A stretch of DNA of 64,000 nucleotides from an uncultured Vibrio sp. (GTDB lineage Bacteria; Pseudomonadota; Gammaproteobacteria; Enterobacterales; Vibrionaceae), in NCBI GenBank assembly GCA_947504195.1, contig CANNGN010000004.1, positions 124,001 through 188,000 of the forward strand, in the 5' to 3' direction. Shown piece by piece: positions 16,833-26,838 of this stretch (its first letter is position 1; each line of letters starts with the position of its first letter). The notes under the pieces were generated by a model. That model was given only the letters and a program-made list of their open reading frames with translations, was not told the DNA's origin and searched no databases. The position numbers and the translations under genes were made by a program.

Positions 16833-17999
16833 TTACTCGCCATCAAGCCCGCGAATTGGCTTTATTGCTCCCCACTCCTTGCAAGAAGGACATTGCCAAT
16901 ATAATCGATGGGGAGAAAACCCACATTTCTGACAGCGATAATGAGGCTTAACATTTAAATGTTCACCTACCATACCTTGAAGCGCTGAAAGACTATGCTT
17001 TGCGCGCCCTTCTTCAGCATCGGTAATATGGTATCCAATTAAATTGTAGAAACCTTTCATCGTCGGGTTCTTTTCAATTTGTTTTGTAAGCAAATCGATT
17101 GCTGCCGTACTTCCTTCATATCGCTCAATCAATGTTGCTAGCATGAGTTCGCTCGACGCTCCAGCATTTTTGTCCATACTGCGTCTTAAGAACTCGACAA
17201 GTGCTGCTTCGTTACCTAGCTGAGAATAGCATTCAGACAATATAGGTAGGACTTCTCCAACAAAATCGACATCTTGTTCTAAAACAGACTCAAGATGGGT
17301 AACCGCTTTGCCATATTCATTCTGCTCAACATACAGTTTTCCAAGTTCAATCGAGGCGCGAACACACTCTGGATATTCATTCAGCGCCTTCTTATAGAAG
17401 TTAACCACTTTACTCGACACGCCATTGAAACGCTCTTCTGCGGCTAACTCACAATAAAAATGAGCAATATCCGCTTTAATCCGATTTCGACCGAGTTTTA
17501 CCAAACGATTGCCACATTCAATGGCTTTGTACCACTCTTTTGTTTGTTGGTATATCAAGGTTAGCTGCTTAAGAGCCATCGAGGTGTGGTCTGGTTCATC
17601 TACCAGTTGCTCAAATATTTTTTCCGCTCGATCAAGAAACCCGGTCACCATGTAGTCTTTCGCTAACTGCTGTAACGCAAGGTTTTTTTGATCAACAGTT
17701 AGACCGGAACGTGAGATTAGACTCTGGTGGATTCGAATTGCACGATCGACTTCTCCTCTAGTGCGGAATAAATTGCCTAGAGCTAAGTGAGTATCAATTG
17801 TGTCGTCAACTTGCAATAACTCGATAAAGTGATCAACCGCTTGGTCAGACTGATCAGAGAGGAGCATATTTAATCCCGTCACATATTGACGGGAAATCTG
17901 AAGGGACTGTTTTTGTTTGTCTTGTTGAGCACTTCTGTAACCCATATACCAACCGTAAACGGCGGCAATGGGTAACAACAAGAAGAGGATCTCTAACAT
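16833..17999 (-). CDS. lapB: lipopolysaccharide assembly protein LapB (YciM)
   Basis: An inner-membrane TPR protein that regulates LPS synthesis by presenting LpxC to FtsH. It has a single N-terminal TM segment (LEILFLLLPIAAVYGWYMGY, residues 2-21), several TPR helices across 40-320, and a C-terminal rubredoxin-like metal knuckle with CQKCGF and CPSCKEW near 356-375. At 388 residues it is one shorter than the E. coli protein. It lies directly after lapA with a 9-bp gap. Confidence 0.95.
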   Translation of the reverse strand: MLEILFLLLPIAAVYGWYMGYRSAQQDKQKQSLQISRQYVTGLNMLLSDQSDQAVDHFIELLQVDDTIDTHLALGNLFRTRGEVDRAIRIHQSLISRSGLTVDQKNLALQQLAKDYMVTGFLDRAEKIFEQLVDEPDHTSMALKQLTLIYQQTKEWYKAIECGNRLVKLGRNRIKADIAHFYCELAAEERFNGVSSKVVNFYKKALNEYPECVRASIELGKLYVEQNEYGKAVTHLESVLEQDVDFVGEVLPILSECYSQLGNEAALVEFLRRSMDKNAGASSELMLATLIERYEGSTAAIDLLTKQIEKNPTMKGFYNLIGYHITDAEEGRAKHSLSALQGMVGEHLNVKPHYRCQKCGFSPHRLYWQCPSCKEWGAIKPIRGLDGE

Positions 18000-18008
18000 T
18001 GTGAGTTT

Positions 18009-18308
18009 TTATCCAGCGTTCAAACTTTCTTTTGGTAATTTTTTATTTGTCGCTGCTTTCTGACCAGTTGCTCTTTCTAGCTTCTTGGTTAGGCTACGAA
18101 CTTTAAGTTTTGCGCGCAAGTGCATGCTACCAAAAATCAGCCAAGAGATGATAAACCCGCTGACAAATGCGCCACCAAGCAACCAAGACAAATAAAACTC
18201 ACCTTGTGCAATTAAATAATTGAAACCTACAACAGCTTGGTTTTGCGAACCAAGAGCCAAAGCAAGTAAAAACAGAATCAGTACTAAAATAATTTTTATA
18301 ATTTTCAT
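18009..18308 (-). CDS. lapA: lipopolysaccharide assembly protein LapA (YciS, DUF1049)
   Basis: A 99-residue inner-membrane protein with two TM segments (residues 4-20 and about 41-63) flanking a short periplasmic loop with GSQNQAVVGFNYL, followed by a basic cytoplasmic coiled tail. It acts with LapB in LPS assembly. A terminator after ihfB precedes it, so lapA-lapB-pyrF should have its own promoter in the roughly 85 bp upstream. Confidence 0.92.
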   Translation of the reverse strand: MKIIKIILVLILFLLALALGSQNQAVVGFNYLIAQGEFYLSWLLGGAFVSGFIISWLIFGSMHLRAKLKVRSLTKKLERATGQKAATNKKLPKESLNAG

Positions 18309-18394
18309 AATGGCATACCTATTTCTTTATTTGTTAGGTAGATTATGCAGGAAAATCGTTAGCCACACCATGTCTAATGTTAAGTTTAAAAACA

Positions 18395-18430
18395 AAAAAG
18401 GCGGCATATCAAAATGATATATCGCCTTTT
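18395..18430 (-). terminator. terminator after ihfB
   Basis: AAAAAGGCG at the left and CGCCTTTT at the right enclose a further ATATCA/TGATAT stem. Read on the minus strand it ends in a T-run and closes the rpsA-ihfB unit. Confidence 0.85.
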
Positions 18431-18453
18431 ATCAAACTAACTAATTAAACAAA

Positions 18454-18738
18454 TTATAAACTAGCGTTTACACGTTCACGCAACTCTTTGCCTGGTTTGA
18501 AATGAGGAACATATTTTCCATCCAATTCAACTTTATCACCAGTTTTAGGGTTGCGTCCCGCACGGGGCTCACGATAATGCAGAGAAAAACTACCAAAGCC
18601 ACGGATTTCTATGCGTTCACCACTTTCTAAAGTGGTAGCCATAGATTCAAGAATATCTTTTACCGCGTCTTCAATCTCCTTTGCTGATAGGTGAGTTTGT
18701 TCTGCACACAATCTTTCAATTAATTCAGATTTAGTCAT
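18454..18738 (-). CDS. ihfB: integration host factor beta subunit
   Basis: This 94-residue HU-family protein pairs with IhfA to bend DNA sharply at specific sites. It starts [14 protein letters not shown], contains [18 protein letters not shown] and the beta-arm tip GRNPKTGD, and ends [11 protein letters not shown]. The ATG at 18738 follows GAGGGA; the longer frame uses a TTG that overlaps this site. It follows rpsA as in most Gammaproteobacteria. Confidence 0.96.
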   Translation of the reverse strand: MTKSELIERLCAEQTHLSAKEIEDAVKDILESMATTLESGERIEIRGFGSFSLHYREPRAGRNPKTGDKVELDGKYVPHFKPGKELRERVNASL

Positions 18739-18813
18739 AGTTTCCCTCAATACTTAGCAACATCTTCGCAAGCCAACCGAAAGGAACCTAGCGGCTCCTT
18801 TCAACGAGTTTAA

Positions 18814-20487
18814 TTATTCGCCTTTAGCAGCTTTAAATGCGTCTGCCATTGCGTTACCGAACGAAGATTCGTCAGTTGTTTTGTTCACGGTAGCCAGTGC
18901 TTCTTGCTCATCAGCTTCATCTTTCGCTTTGATAGATAAGTTGATTACGCGGTTCTTACGGTCTACACCAGTAAATTTCGCTTCAACGCTATCACCAACG
19001 TTTAAGACTAGAGATGCATCTTCAACACGGTCACGTGAGATTTCTGAAGCACGGATGTAACCTTCAACACCTTCTTCTAGTTCAATTGTAGCACCTTTTG
19101 CATCAACTGCAGAAATAGTACCAGAAACTAGAACACCTTTCTTGTTGTCAGCTACGTAAGCATTGAATGGGTCATTTTCCATTTGCTTAACGCCTAAAGA
19201 AATACGCTCACGATCAGCATCAACTGCTAGAACAACTGCAGAGATTTCGTCGCCTTTCTTATATTCACGTACTGCTTCTTCTCCAGGAACATTCCAAGAG
19301 ATATCAGATAGGTGAACAAGACCATCGATACCACCGTCAAGACCGATGAAGATACCAAAGTCAGTGATTGACTTGATCTTACCAGTAACTTTATCGCCCT
19401 TAGCTTGCATATCAGCGAAATCTAACCATGGGTTAGTCTTACACTGTTTTAGACCTAGAGAGATACGACGACGTTCTTCATCGATATCAAGAACCATAAC
19501 CTCAACTTCATCGCCAACATTAACGACTTTAGATGGGTGAATGTTCTTGTTAGTCCAATCCATTTCAGAAACGTGAACTAGACCTTCAACGCCTTCTTCG
19601 ATTTCAACGAAGCAGCCGTAGTCAGTTAAGTTAGTAACACGACCAGTCAGTTTGTGACCTTCTGGGTAACGCTTAGCGATTGCTACCCATGGATCTTCAC
19701 CTAGCTGCTTAAGACCTAGAGATACACGAGTACGCTCACGATCGAACTTAAGAACTTTAACTAGGATTTCGTCGCCAACGTTAACGATTTCTGATGGGTG
19801 CTTAACGCGTTTCCAAGCCATGTCAGTGATGTGAAGTAGTCCATCAACACCGCCAAGGTCAACGAATGCACCGTAGTCTGTAAGGTTCTTAACGATACCT
19901 TTGACTTCGCTGCCTTCTTGTAGAGCTTCAAGTAGCTCTTCACGTTCAACACTGTTTTCAGATTCGATAACAGCACGACGAGAAACAACAACGTTGTTGC
20001 GCTTCTGATCAAGTTTAATAACTTTGAACTCTAGCTCTTTGTTTTCTAGGTGAGCAGTGTCACGGATAGGACGAACATCAACAAGAGAACCAGGAAGGAA
20101 CGCACGGATACCGTTTAGTTCAACAGTGAAACCGCCTTTAACTTTACCGTTGATAACACCGATAACAGTTTCAGCTTCTTCGTAAGCTTTCTCTAGTACA
20201 ATCCAAGCTTCGTGACGTTTTGCTTTCTCACGAGAAAGTTGAGTTTCACCGAAACCGTCTTCTACAGCGTCTAGCGCAACATCGACTTCAGAACCTACTT
20301 CAACTTCAATTTCGCCAGCAGCGTTTTTGAATTGTTCAGCAGGAATTGCAGATTCAGACTTAAGACCAGCGTCTACAAGAACGAAGCCGTTCTCGATAGC
20401 AACTACAGTACCTTTAACGATGGTACCTACGTGGAATTCAGTCTCGTTTAGAAACTCTTCAAAGAGTTGAGCAAAAGATTCAGTCAT
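18814..20487 (-). CDS. rpsA: 30S ribosomal protein S1
   Basis: The 557-residue protein has six S1 RNA-binding repeats; repeats 3-6 each show the GxVxxITDFGxFV... VHxSDxxW pattern (for example [23 protein letters not shown] and [24 protein letters not shown]). It captures mRNA leaders on the 30S subunit. The length is identical to that of E. coli. The ATG at 20487 lacks a strong Shine-Dalgarno sequence, which is normal for rpsA and fits autoregulation through the upstream hairpin. Confidence 0.98.
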   Translation of the reverse strand: MTESFAQLFEEFLNETEFHVGTIVKGTVVAIENGFVLVDAGLKSESAIPAEQFKNAAGEIEVEVGSEVDVALDAVEDGFGETQLSREKAKRHEAWIVLEKAYEEAETVIGVINGKVKGGFTVELNGIRAFLPGSLVDVRPIRDTAHLENKELEFKVIKLDQKRNNVVVSRRAVIESENSVEREELLEALQEGSEVKGIVKNLTDYGAFVDLGGVDGLLHITDMAWKRVKHPSEIVNVGDEILVKVLKFDRERTRVSLGLKQLGEDPWVAIAKRYPEGHKLTGRVTNLTDYGCFVEIEEGVEGLVHVSEMDWTNKNIHPSKVVNVGDEVEVMVLDIDEERRRISLGLKQCKTNPWLDFADMQAKGDKVTGKIKSITDFGIFIGLDGGIDGLVHLSDISWNVPGEEAVREYKKGDEISAVVLAVDADRERISLGVKQMENDPFNAYVADNKKGVLVSGTISAVDAKGATIELEEGVEGYIRASEISRDRVEDASLVLNVGDSVEAKFTGVDRKNRVINLSIKAKDEADEQEALATVNKTTDESSFGNAMADAFKAAKGE

Positions 20488-20512
20488 TTATTTAGTCTTC
20501 AAATGTAAACTT

Positions 20513-20534
20513 CCACGGGTATCCTACCGCGTGG
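20513..20534 (-). promoter_or_regulatory. rpsA leader hairpin with a GGA loop
   Basis: On the minus strand CCACG, one bulged C, GGTA, a GGA loop, TACC and CGTGG form a near-perfect stem-loop 26 bases before the rpsA ATG. Known Gammaproteobacterial rpsA leaders use stem-loops with conserved GGA loops for efficient SD-independent initiation and S1 autorepression. A second AGGA-containing segment lies further upstream near 20548-20575. Confidence 0.65.
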
Positions 20535-20594
20535 GGTTATTAAATTCGCCAATCATCATCCTTGCGATCGACGTCCTACTAACGGTAAATAAAA

Positions 20595-21275
20595 TTATTC
20601 CGCTAGTTTAGATTTGATATATTCGAGTGATTTTTCAACAACTTGGTCAATAGACATTGATGTTGAGTCAAGAACCAGTGCATCGTCTGCAGGTCGCAAT
20701 GGAGACACGGCTCGATTGCGATCGCGATCGTCACGTTCTTGTATGTCGCTCAAAAGGGCGTCAAATTTAACATCTAGGCCCTTGAGTTGCAACTGATTCT
20801 GTCTTCTTCTAGCCCGCTCTTCGGCACTGGCATCAAGAAAAATTTTGGCATCAGCTTGCGTAAAGACCACAGTACCCATATCACGGCCATCCGCCACTAA
20901 ACCATTATCGCTTGCGAATGCTCTTTGGCGTCGCAATAAAGCCTCTCTTACCCTAGGAAGTGCCGCAACTTTAGAGGCTGCCATACCTGTTTCTTCTTTA
21001 CGAAGATCGTTCGATACATCTTCACCTTCTAGAATAACTTTAACCAGGTCGCCATCGGAAACAAATGCCACATCAAGATGCGTAGCTAGAGGAACCAAGT
21101 CGTCCTCAGAGTCAGTATCAAAGCCATGATGAATCGCCGCTAAAGCCAGCACGCGATATAAAGCGCCAGAATCCAGAAGGTTATAACCAAGTTTTTTTGC
21201 CAACAACATGCAAAGCGTGCCTTTACCAGCACCACTCGGCCCGTCTACCGTCACCACGGGTGTTCGAGAGGACAT
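20595..21275 (-). CDS. cmk: cytidylate kinase
   Basis: The 226-residue NMP kinase phosphorylates CMP and dCMP. It has the P-loop [12 protein letters not shown] (residues 11-22), [25 protein letters not shown] for CMP binding and the LID-region Arg cluster ([10 protein letters not shown]). It lies upstream of rpsA, the standard cmk-rpsA-ihfB order, with 107 bp between for the rpsA promoter and leader. Confidence 0.97.
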   Translation of the reverse strand: MSSRTPVVTVDGPSGAGKGTLCMLLAKKLGYNLLDSGALYRVLALAAIHHGFDTDSEDDLVPLATHLDVAFVSDGDLVKVILEGEDVSNDLRKEETGMAASKVAALPRVREALLRRQRAFASDNGLVADGRDMGTVVFTQADAKIFLDASAEERARRRQNQLQLKGLDVKFDALLSDIQERDDRDRNRAVSPLRPADDALVLDSTSMSIDQVVEKSLEYIKSKLAE

Positions 21276-21398
21276 GTTTGTACTCCGTATCAGTCATTAT
21301 GAATGAGTTTAATAGTTGGCAGCGATTATAAGGGGAATTATCGAAGGGGGCTACCGACGATTGTCAAACTAATGATGTTTATGTGGAATAGACAGAAT

Positions 21399-21424
21399 AA
21401 GGTCGCTTAAATGACAGCGACCTT
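21399..21424 (-). terminator. hairpin after comEA
   Basis: AAGGTCGC (21399-21406) and GCGACCTT (21417-21424) form an 8-bp stem 18 bp after the comEA stop. The minus-strand T-run is poor, so termination efficiency is uncertain. Confidence 0.55.
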
Positions 21425-21441
21425 TAACAAATCAGTTTCAA

Positions 21442-21759
21442 CTACTTGACTGACAGATTGTCACGGTTGTTGTTAATCAAACTTGGCCCAATTCCTTTTA
21501 CATTGGTCAATTGGGTAACATCCGTAAATGGGCCATTCGCTTCTCTATAATCTATGATGGCTTGCGCTTTTTTCGCTCCGATACCTTTTAAAAGCGTCGC
21601 CATTTCTTCTGCATTCGCCGTGTTCACGTTAACCGAATATTCAACCATATCGATAATTTGTGGGCTTGCACTATCACCCACTGCATAACTAGTGGGCGTA
21701 AACATCGCAAACAATACGGTAGAAAGAATGAGTTTAAATATAATTAAAGTGTGTTTCAT
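21442..21759 (-). CDS. comEA: ComEA-family helix-hairpin-helix DNA-binding protein
   Basis: A 105-residue exported protein with a signal peptide (about 1-26, ending TSYA) and a ComEA double helix-hairpin-helix domain (VNVNTANAEEMATLLKGIGAKKAQAIIDYRE and LTNVKGIGPSLINNN). In vibrios the orthologue beside ppiD is the periplasmic ComEA that pulls transforming DNA across the outer membrane. Such genes are induced by chitin through TfoX and QstR; no site for that is evident here. Confidence 0.9.
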   Translation of the reverse strand: MKHTLIIFKLILSTVLFAMFTPTSYAVGDSASPQIIDMVEYSVNVNTANAEEMATLLKGIGAKKAQAIIDYREANGPFTDVTQLTNVKGIGPSLINNNRDNLSVK

Positions 21760-21834
21760 TGCTTTGCTCCTTATTTAGGTTCATAGCAATAATAATCACA
21801 ATACTGTTTTGCCCCAGTACCAACCTTAGAAACT

Positions 21835-21862
21835 AAAAAGGACCACGAATGTGATCCTTTTT
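21835..21862 (-). terminator. terminator after ppiD
   Basis: AAAAAGGA and TCCTTTTT flank a CAC/GTG inner stem with one mismatch; T-runs exist in both directions. It begins 29 bp after the ppiD stop. Confidence 0.8.
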
Positions 21863-21890
21863 GATAAACAACTCAATTACATCGTATACC

Positions 21891-23750
21891 CTATTCGCTC
21901 GATAGGTGATACTCAATATCATTCGTTGTACGAAGTACGCTAACTAACCCAGCGATATCTTGCTGACTATTTAAACGCTCCAACTGTCCCATAAGTTGTT
22001 CATTCAGCTCATCGTTGTTTTCAGCATTCACATCAAGTAATTCAACCAGCAAAATTTCACCTTCTGGCGAGGTTGCTTGAGCATACACATGCTCACCATC
22101 AATTGGCTTCTTCAAAGCGTAAATCGCTTCTGCCAGAGGTGAGTTACGATCGATCACTTCCTCTTCACCAAAACTTAACTCATTTTCGGCCAACCCTTCT
22201 TGGTTACCGTCTTTAAGTTGTGCCAAAATCTTATCAGCAAATGCTTTAGCAGCTGCTTCAGCTTTTGAAGCAGTTAACTCACTTTCAACTGTCGATTTCA
22301 CTTCTTCGATTGGTAATACAGTTTCTGGACGTAGCTCATCGACCCTTACAACAACGACACTTTCTGGTGCGAGTTGAATCACGTTAGAATTTAGCTGGTC
22401 TTCTTTAACTTCAGGGTGATTAATCGCTTCCACTACTGCATTACTAGATAGCTCTGCTGGTAATGTATTGATTGAAACAAAATCCGTTTGAACCACTCCT
22501 GCACCCGTAACCTTTGCAGACTCCTCTAATGAATCAGGGAACTCGAACGCGACTTTTTCTAGTTCTGTTTGTAACTCATAGAAGGTATCAACGGCTTTTT
22601 GATCTTTAACAAGAGCAATGACTTCGTCTTTAACATCAGAAAGTGGTTTCGCTTGCGCTGGTTTATCCTCAAGAAGCTTTATAATGTGATAGCCAAAATT
22701 AGACTTAACAACACCAGAAACATCACCAACATTCGCTAATGCAAAAGCTGCCGATTCAAAATCTGCATCCATGACACCTTTTTCAATCCAGCCAAGATCG
22801 CCGCCGGAGTCTTTGCTACCTGGATCTTGTGATTCACTAGCAGCTAACTCAGCAAAGTCTGCCCCTTGATTAACCTTAGCTAATACCGCATCAGCAACAG
22901 ACTGATCATCACCTTGAATTAGGATATGACTAACACGACGTTGCGCTTTCGTTGAATACTGCTCAATGTGTTCTTCATAGTAAAGGTTCGCTTCTTCATC
23001 CGTCACTTCAATTGTTTGCTTCAAACCTTCAGCTGACAATAATAAATACGCTAATTTAAATTGCTCTGGACGAGTGAATTCTTGCGGATGAGTATTGTAG
23101 TAACTTTCAACTTCCTCATCGGAAATAGTCACTTTCTCAGCAAACGAATTTTGTTTAATCGCGACCGTTTTAATGGTGCGAGTTTGAGATAATAATAGCC
23201 CTTGAGCTTGGGCTTCACTTAATAAAGCAAACTCTGTTTCTTCGACAGCCCCAACCAATTGTTGACGCAACAAATCGCTGCGTAGATAAGCAGCAAAAGA
23301 ATCGGCACTATAACCGGCACGGCGTAATGCAGCTTGATATATTTCTTGGTCGAACTTTCCATCAGACTGAAAAGAAGGCATCTCTAGAATCGCCTTACGA
23401 ACTTGATCATCACTGATGCTCAAACCAAGTGTTTTTGCATGCTCTTCAAGCAAAACATCATTTACCATGCGATCAAGTATCGAGCGACGAAATGATGCAA
23501 CATAACTTGGATCAGCAAGTAGATTAGAAAAATAATCACCTAATTGAGATTGCATTCGGCTACGTTCATTTTGATACGCTTGTTCGAATTCGTTAAGTGA
23601 TATTTTAACGCCTGCAACTTCCGCAGCCGAGTTATTGCCGCCACCGACTAAGTAGTTACCAACACCAGCAAAGACAAAGGAAACCATAATTAGGCCTAAA
23701 ATAACCTTTATGGCTATGCTGTTAGCACCTTCACGCAATCGATCCATCAT
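21891..23750 (-). CDS. ppiD: periplasmic folding chaperone PpiD (parvulin domain)
   Basis: About 619 residues anchored in the inner membrane by one N-terminal TM segment (IAIKVILGLIMVSFVFAGVG). A SurA-like chaperone region follows, then a parvulin domain near 260-360 (RRVSHILIQ... GGDLGWIEKGVMDADFESAAFAL... FGYHIIKL). It assists outer-membrane and secreted protein folding near the Sec translocon. The start at 23750 (MMDRLREGANS) matches E. coli PpiD; the longer frame adds ten unrelated residues. Confidence 0.95.
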   Translation of the reverse strand: MMDRLREGANSIAIKVILGLIMVSFVFAGVGNYLVGGGNNSAAEVAGVKISLNEFEQAYQNERSRMQSQLGDYFSNLLADPSYVASFRRSILDRMVNDVLLEEHAKTLGLSISDDQVRKAILEMPSFQSDGKFDQEIYQAALRRAGYSADSFAAYLRSDLLRQQLVGAVEETEFALLSEAQAQGLLLSQTRTIKTVAIKQNSFAEKVTISDEEVESYYNTHPQEFTRPEQFKLAYLLLSAEGLKQTIEVTDEEANLYYEEHIEQYSTKAQRRVSHILIQGDDQSVADAVLAKVNQGADFAELAASESQDPGSKDSGGDLGWIEKGVMDADFESAAFALANVGDVSGVVKSNFGYHIIKLLEDKPAQAKPLSDVKDEVIALVKDQKAVDTFYELQTELEKVAFEFPDSLEESAKVTGAGVVQTDFVSINTLPAELSSNAVVEAINHPEVKEDQLNSNVIQLAPESVVVVRVDELRPETVLPIEEVKSTVESELTASKAEAAAKAFADKILAQLKDGNQEGLAENELSFGEEEVIDRNSPLAEAIYALKKPIDGEHVYAQATSPEGEILLVELLDVNAENNDELNEQLMGQLERLNSQQDIAGLVSVLRTTNDIEYHLSSE

Positions 23751-23820
23751 AATTAGTTTGTTCTCCGAATACGAAGCCAAAAACGTCTATTGGCTTAAAT
23801 AAGTCTGACGATAATATCAG

Positions 23821-23852
23821 AAAAAATAAATGCGCATCACTATGATGCGCAT
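23821..23852 (-). terminator. terminator after hupB
   Basis: ATGCGCATC (23830-23838) pairs exactly with GATGCGCAT (23844-23852); read leftward it is followed by TTTATTTTTT. Confidence 0.85.
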
Positions 23853-23910
23853 ATTTTCAAAAGGTTCGACTTAATTTCGTCTTGTTGCTGAATAATTAAT
23901 CAATTATTGA

Positions 23911-24183
23911 TTAATTACAGGCTTCCTTAAGTGCTTTACCTGCTTTGAATGCTGGAACTTTTGCTTCAGCAATCTGAATTTCATCACCTGTTTTAGGGTT
24001 ACGGCCAGTGCGAGCTGCACGAGTACGTACACTAAATGTACCAAATCCAACCAACGCAACTTGATCCCCTGATTCTAGAGCGCCGCCAACTGCGTCAATC
24101 AATGCATCAAGTGCACGACCCGCTGAAGCTTTAGATAGATCTGCATTTTCTGCTATTTGTTCTACTAATTGTGTTTTATTCAC
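23911..24183 (-). CDS. hupB: DNA-binding protein HU-beta
   Basis: The 90-residue nucleoid protein starts [19 protein letters not shown] and contains [27 protein letters not shown], the HU beta-arm signature. It bends DNA without sequence specificity. It sits between lon and ppiD as in E. coli, with its own flanking terminators. Confidence 0.97.
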   Translation of the reverse strand: MNKTQLVEQIAENADLSKASAGRALDALIDAVGGALESGDQVALVGFGTFSVRTRAARTGRNPKTGDEIQIAEAKVPAFKAGKALKEACN

Positions 24184-24313
24184 TTTTTAATTCCCCTCTA
24201 TGCCAATTTTGATAATTATATTTTTGGCTTTTCGTTCCATTGATTTAAAGTTGCTTAACACTTTGAAGTTCTTGGAGTTCGGCAACAATCGCTAACGTTA
24301 GCTCCCAACAAAA

Positions 24314-24346
24314 ATGCTGACAAGTCTTTTTTTGACTTATCAGCAT
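24314..24346 (-). terminator. terminator after lon
   Basis: A long stem from ATGCTGA (24314-24320) and AAGTC to GACTT and TCAGCAT (to 24346), with one mismatch, is followed on the minus strand by TTTTTGTT. Confidence 0.85.
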
Positions 24347-24378
24347 AGAGTTTAAGTATTTTTGCTGTATATCACTCT

Positions 24379-26724
24379 TTAAGAAGTAAGTTCGAGCCCT
24401 GATGGGTCTTGCTCTAGCGCTATTTTAAGCACATCATCAATCCACTGAACAGGAATCACTTTCAAGTCGCTTATAACATTGTCTGGAATCTCTTCCAAGT
24501 CACGTTCGTTATCCTTTGGAATGACGACTGTTTTAATTCCACCACGGTGTGCAGCGAGCAGTTTTTCTTTCAAGCCACCAATTGGTAGTACTTCACCACG
24601 AAGAGTAATTTCGCCCGTCATCGCGACTTCTGCCTTAACAGGGTTACCCGTCAAACTAGACACCAATGCTGTACACATGCCGATACCAGCACTTGGGCCA
24701 TCTTTTGGCGTCGCGCCTTCAGGAACATGGACATGCAAATCACGCTTTTCATAAAAATCAGGATTGATTCCCAATTTTTCACATCGGGAGCGAACTACAG
24801 TCATCGCCGCTTGAATAGATTCTTGCATAACATCGCCCAGAGAGCCTGTTTGAGTTAGCTTACCTTTACCTACCATCGCTTGAGTTTCGATAGTAAGGAG
24901 TTCTCCACCAACTTCTGTCCACGCTAAGCCTGTCACCTGGCCGATACGATTATTGTTTTCAGCTTTTCCGTAATCGAATCTCTGGACGCCAAGGAACTCT
25001 TTTAGATTATCTTGATTAACCGTCACAGATTTTAGTTTCTTATCTAGCAGAATTTTCTTCACGGCTTTACGGCAGATTTTGGATATTTCACGCTCTAAGC
25101 TACGTACACCCGCTTCACGAGTATAATAACGAATCACACCCATAATTGCTGAATCTTCAATATTAATTTCAGCAGCTTTCAAGCCGTTTCGCTCTATCTG
25201 TTTCGCCACCAAATGGTCTTTAGCAATATTCAGTTTTTCGTCTTCGGTGTAACCCGATAAACGAATCACTTCCATACGGTCCAATAAAGGCCCTGGAATG
25301 TTCATAGAGTTTGACGTCGCAACAAACATCACATCCGAAAGGTCATAATCGACTTCTAGGTAGTGATCATTGAACGAATTATTTTGCTCAGGATCGAGAA
25401 CTTCTAGCAATGCAGAAGATGGGTCTCCTCTCATATCGGAAGACATCTTATCGATTTCATCAAGCAAGAAAAGCGGGTTTTTAACCTCAACTTTTGCCAT
25501 TTTTTGAATCAGTTTTCCTGGCAATGAACCAATATAGGTACGTCTGTGACCACGTATTTCGGCTTCATCTCGAACGCCACCAAGAGCCATACGAGTGTAC
25601 TTACGCCCGGTAGCCGCTGCTATTGAACGCCCTAAAGAGGTTTTACCAACACCAGGAGGACCGACTAAACAAAGAATCGGGCCTTTTAGCTTATTCACTC
25701 GGCTCTGAACCGCTAAATATTCAAGAATTCGTTCTTTTACTCGCTCTAGGCCGTAATGATCTGAATTTAGTATTTCCTCAGCCTTAGAAAGGTCCTTCTT
25801 CACTTTTGATCGTTTAGTCCAAGGAACACTCACCATCCAATCAATATAGCTACGAACCACAGTTGCTTCAGCTGACATTGGAGACATCATCTTCAACTTC
25901 TGTAGCTCTTGCTCAGTCTTCTCTTTGGCCTCTTTTGGCATTTTCGCTGCATCTATTTTTGCTTGAAGTGCTTCAAATTCATCAGGAACATCATCCATGT
26001 CACCTAATTCTTTCTGAATCGCCTTCATTTGCTCATTGAGGTAATACTCGCGCTGAGACTTTTCCATCTGTTTTTTAACGCGATTACGAATACGCTTTTC
26101 AACCTGTAACAGATCGATTTCTGATTCCATTTGTCCCATTAAAAATTCTAAACGTTCGGTCACGTCGATAATTTCTAATACAGATTGCTTATCGTCCAAC
26201 TTTAGTGGCATGTGTGCTGCAATCGTATCGGCTAGACGTGCCGCTTCATCAATCCCATTCAATGAAGTAAGCACTTCAGGTGGAATCTTTTTATTTAGCT
26301 TAATAAAGCCATCAAATTGGTTGATTGCACTACGAACGATGACTTCTTGTTCTTTATCATCAAGCTCTGGCGTAACCAGATATTCTGCTTGAGCAAAGAA
26401 GTAATCTTCTTCGACAAAGGAATGAATTTTTGCGCGTTGCTGGCCTTCCACTAATACTTTCACTGTACCATCAGGTAATTTCAGTAATTGAAGAATTGTC
26501 GCAACGGTACCTACTTCATAGAGGTCGTCGACTGAAGGCTCTTCTGTATCTGCGTGCTTTTGAGCAACAAGTAATACTTGTTTATTGTTATCCATTGCCG
26601 CATCAAGGCACTGGATAGATTTCTCGCGGCCAACAAACAACGGAATGACCATGTGAGGATAAACCACAACATCACGTAGTGGTAATACAGGGATCTCGAT
26701 ACGCTCAGAACGTTCCAAGTTCAT
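24379..26724 (-). CDS. lon: ATP-dependent protease La (Lon)
   Basis: The 781-residue cytoplasmic AAA+ serine protease degrades misfolded and regulatory proteins. It has the N-terminal substrate domain (IPVLPLRDVVVYPHMVIPLFVGR), a coiled coil near 200-270, the Walker A GPPGVGKTSLG (about 354-364), Walker B LFLLDEIDKM, and the protease Ser in PKDGPSAGIGM (about 676) with Lys in GGLKEKLLAAHRGG. A sigma-32-like promoter lies directly upstream, consistent with heat induction. Confidence 0.98.
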   Translation of the reverse strand: MNLERSERIEIPVLPLRDVVVYPHMVIPLFVGREKSIQCLDAAMDNNKQVLLVAQKHADTEEPSVDDLYEVGTVATILQLLKLPDGTVKVLVEGQQRAKIHSFVEEDYFFAQAEYLVTPELDDKEQEVIVRSAINQFDGFIKLNKKIPPEVLTSLNGIDEAARLADTIAAHMPLKLDDKQSVLEIIDVTERLEFLMGQMESEIDLLQVEKRIRNRVKKQMEKSQREYYLNEQMKAIQKELGDMDDVPDEFEALQAKIDAAKMPKEAKEKTEQELQKLKMMSPMSAEATVVRSYIDWMVSVPWTKRSKVKKDLSKAEEILNSDHYGLERVKERILEYLAVQSRVNKLKGPILCLVGPPGVGKTSLGRSIAAATGRKYTRMALGGVRDEAEIRGHRRTYIGSLPGKLIQKMAKVEVKNPLFLLDEIDKMSSDMRGDPSSALLEVLDPEQNNSFNDHYLEVDYDLSDVMFVATSNSMNIPGPLLDRMEVIRLSGYTEDEKLNIAKDHLVAKQIERNGLKAAEINIEDSAIMGVIRYYTREAGVRSLEREISKICRKAVKKILLDKKLKSVTVNQDNLKEFLGVQRFDYGKAENNNRIGQVTGLAWTEVGGELLTIETQAMVGKGKLTQTGSLGDVMQESIQAAMTVVRSRCEKLGINPDFYEKRDLHVHVPEGATPKDGPSAGIGMCTALVSSLTGNPVKAEVAMTGEITLRGEVLPIGGLKEKLLAAHRGGIKTVVIPKDNERDLEEIPDNVISDLKVIPVQWIDDVLKIALEQDPSGLELTS

Positions 26725-26758
26725 ATTATTCTCTCTTCCGCTTTATGATATAAAATTG

Positions 26759-26788
26759 TATATGGGGGCTAACAGACTGGATTCAATG
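26759..26788 (-). promoter_or_regulatory. heat-shock (sigma-32) type promoter of lon
   Basis: On the minus strand TTGAA (within 26781-26788) and CCCCATATA (26759-26767) match the sigma-32 elements CTTGAA and CCCCATnT with about 14 bp between. The start site would fall about 25 bp before the lon ATG. E. coli lon has the same kind of promoter. Confidence 0.75.
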
Positions 26789-26796
26789 AAAGAATT

Positions 26797-26828
26797 AAAA
26801 AAGGAGGCATATTTGCCTCCTTTTTTTA
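26797..26828 (-). terminator. terminator after clpX
   Basis: AAAAAAGGAGGCA and TGCCTCCTTTTTTT enclose a 4-nt loop 11 bp after the clpX stop. It separates clpPX from lon. Confidence 0.9.
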
Positions 26829-26838
26829 TTTGCAACGA

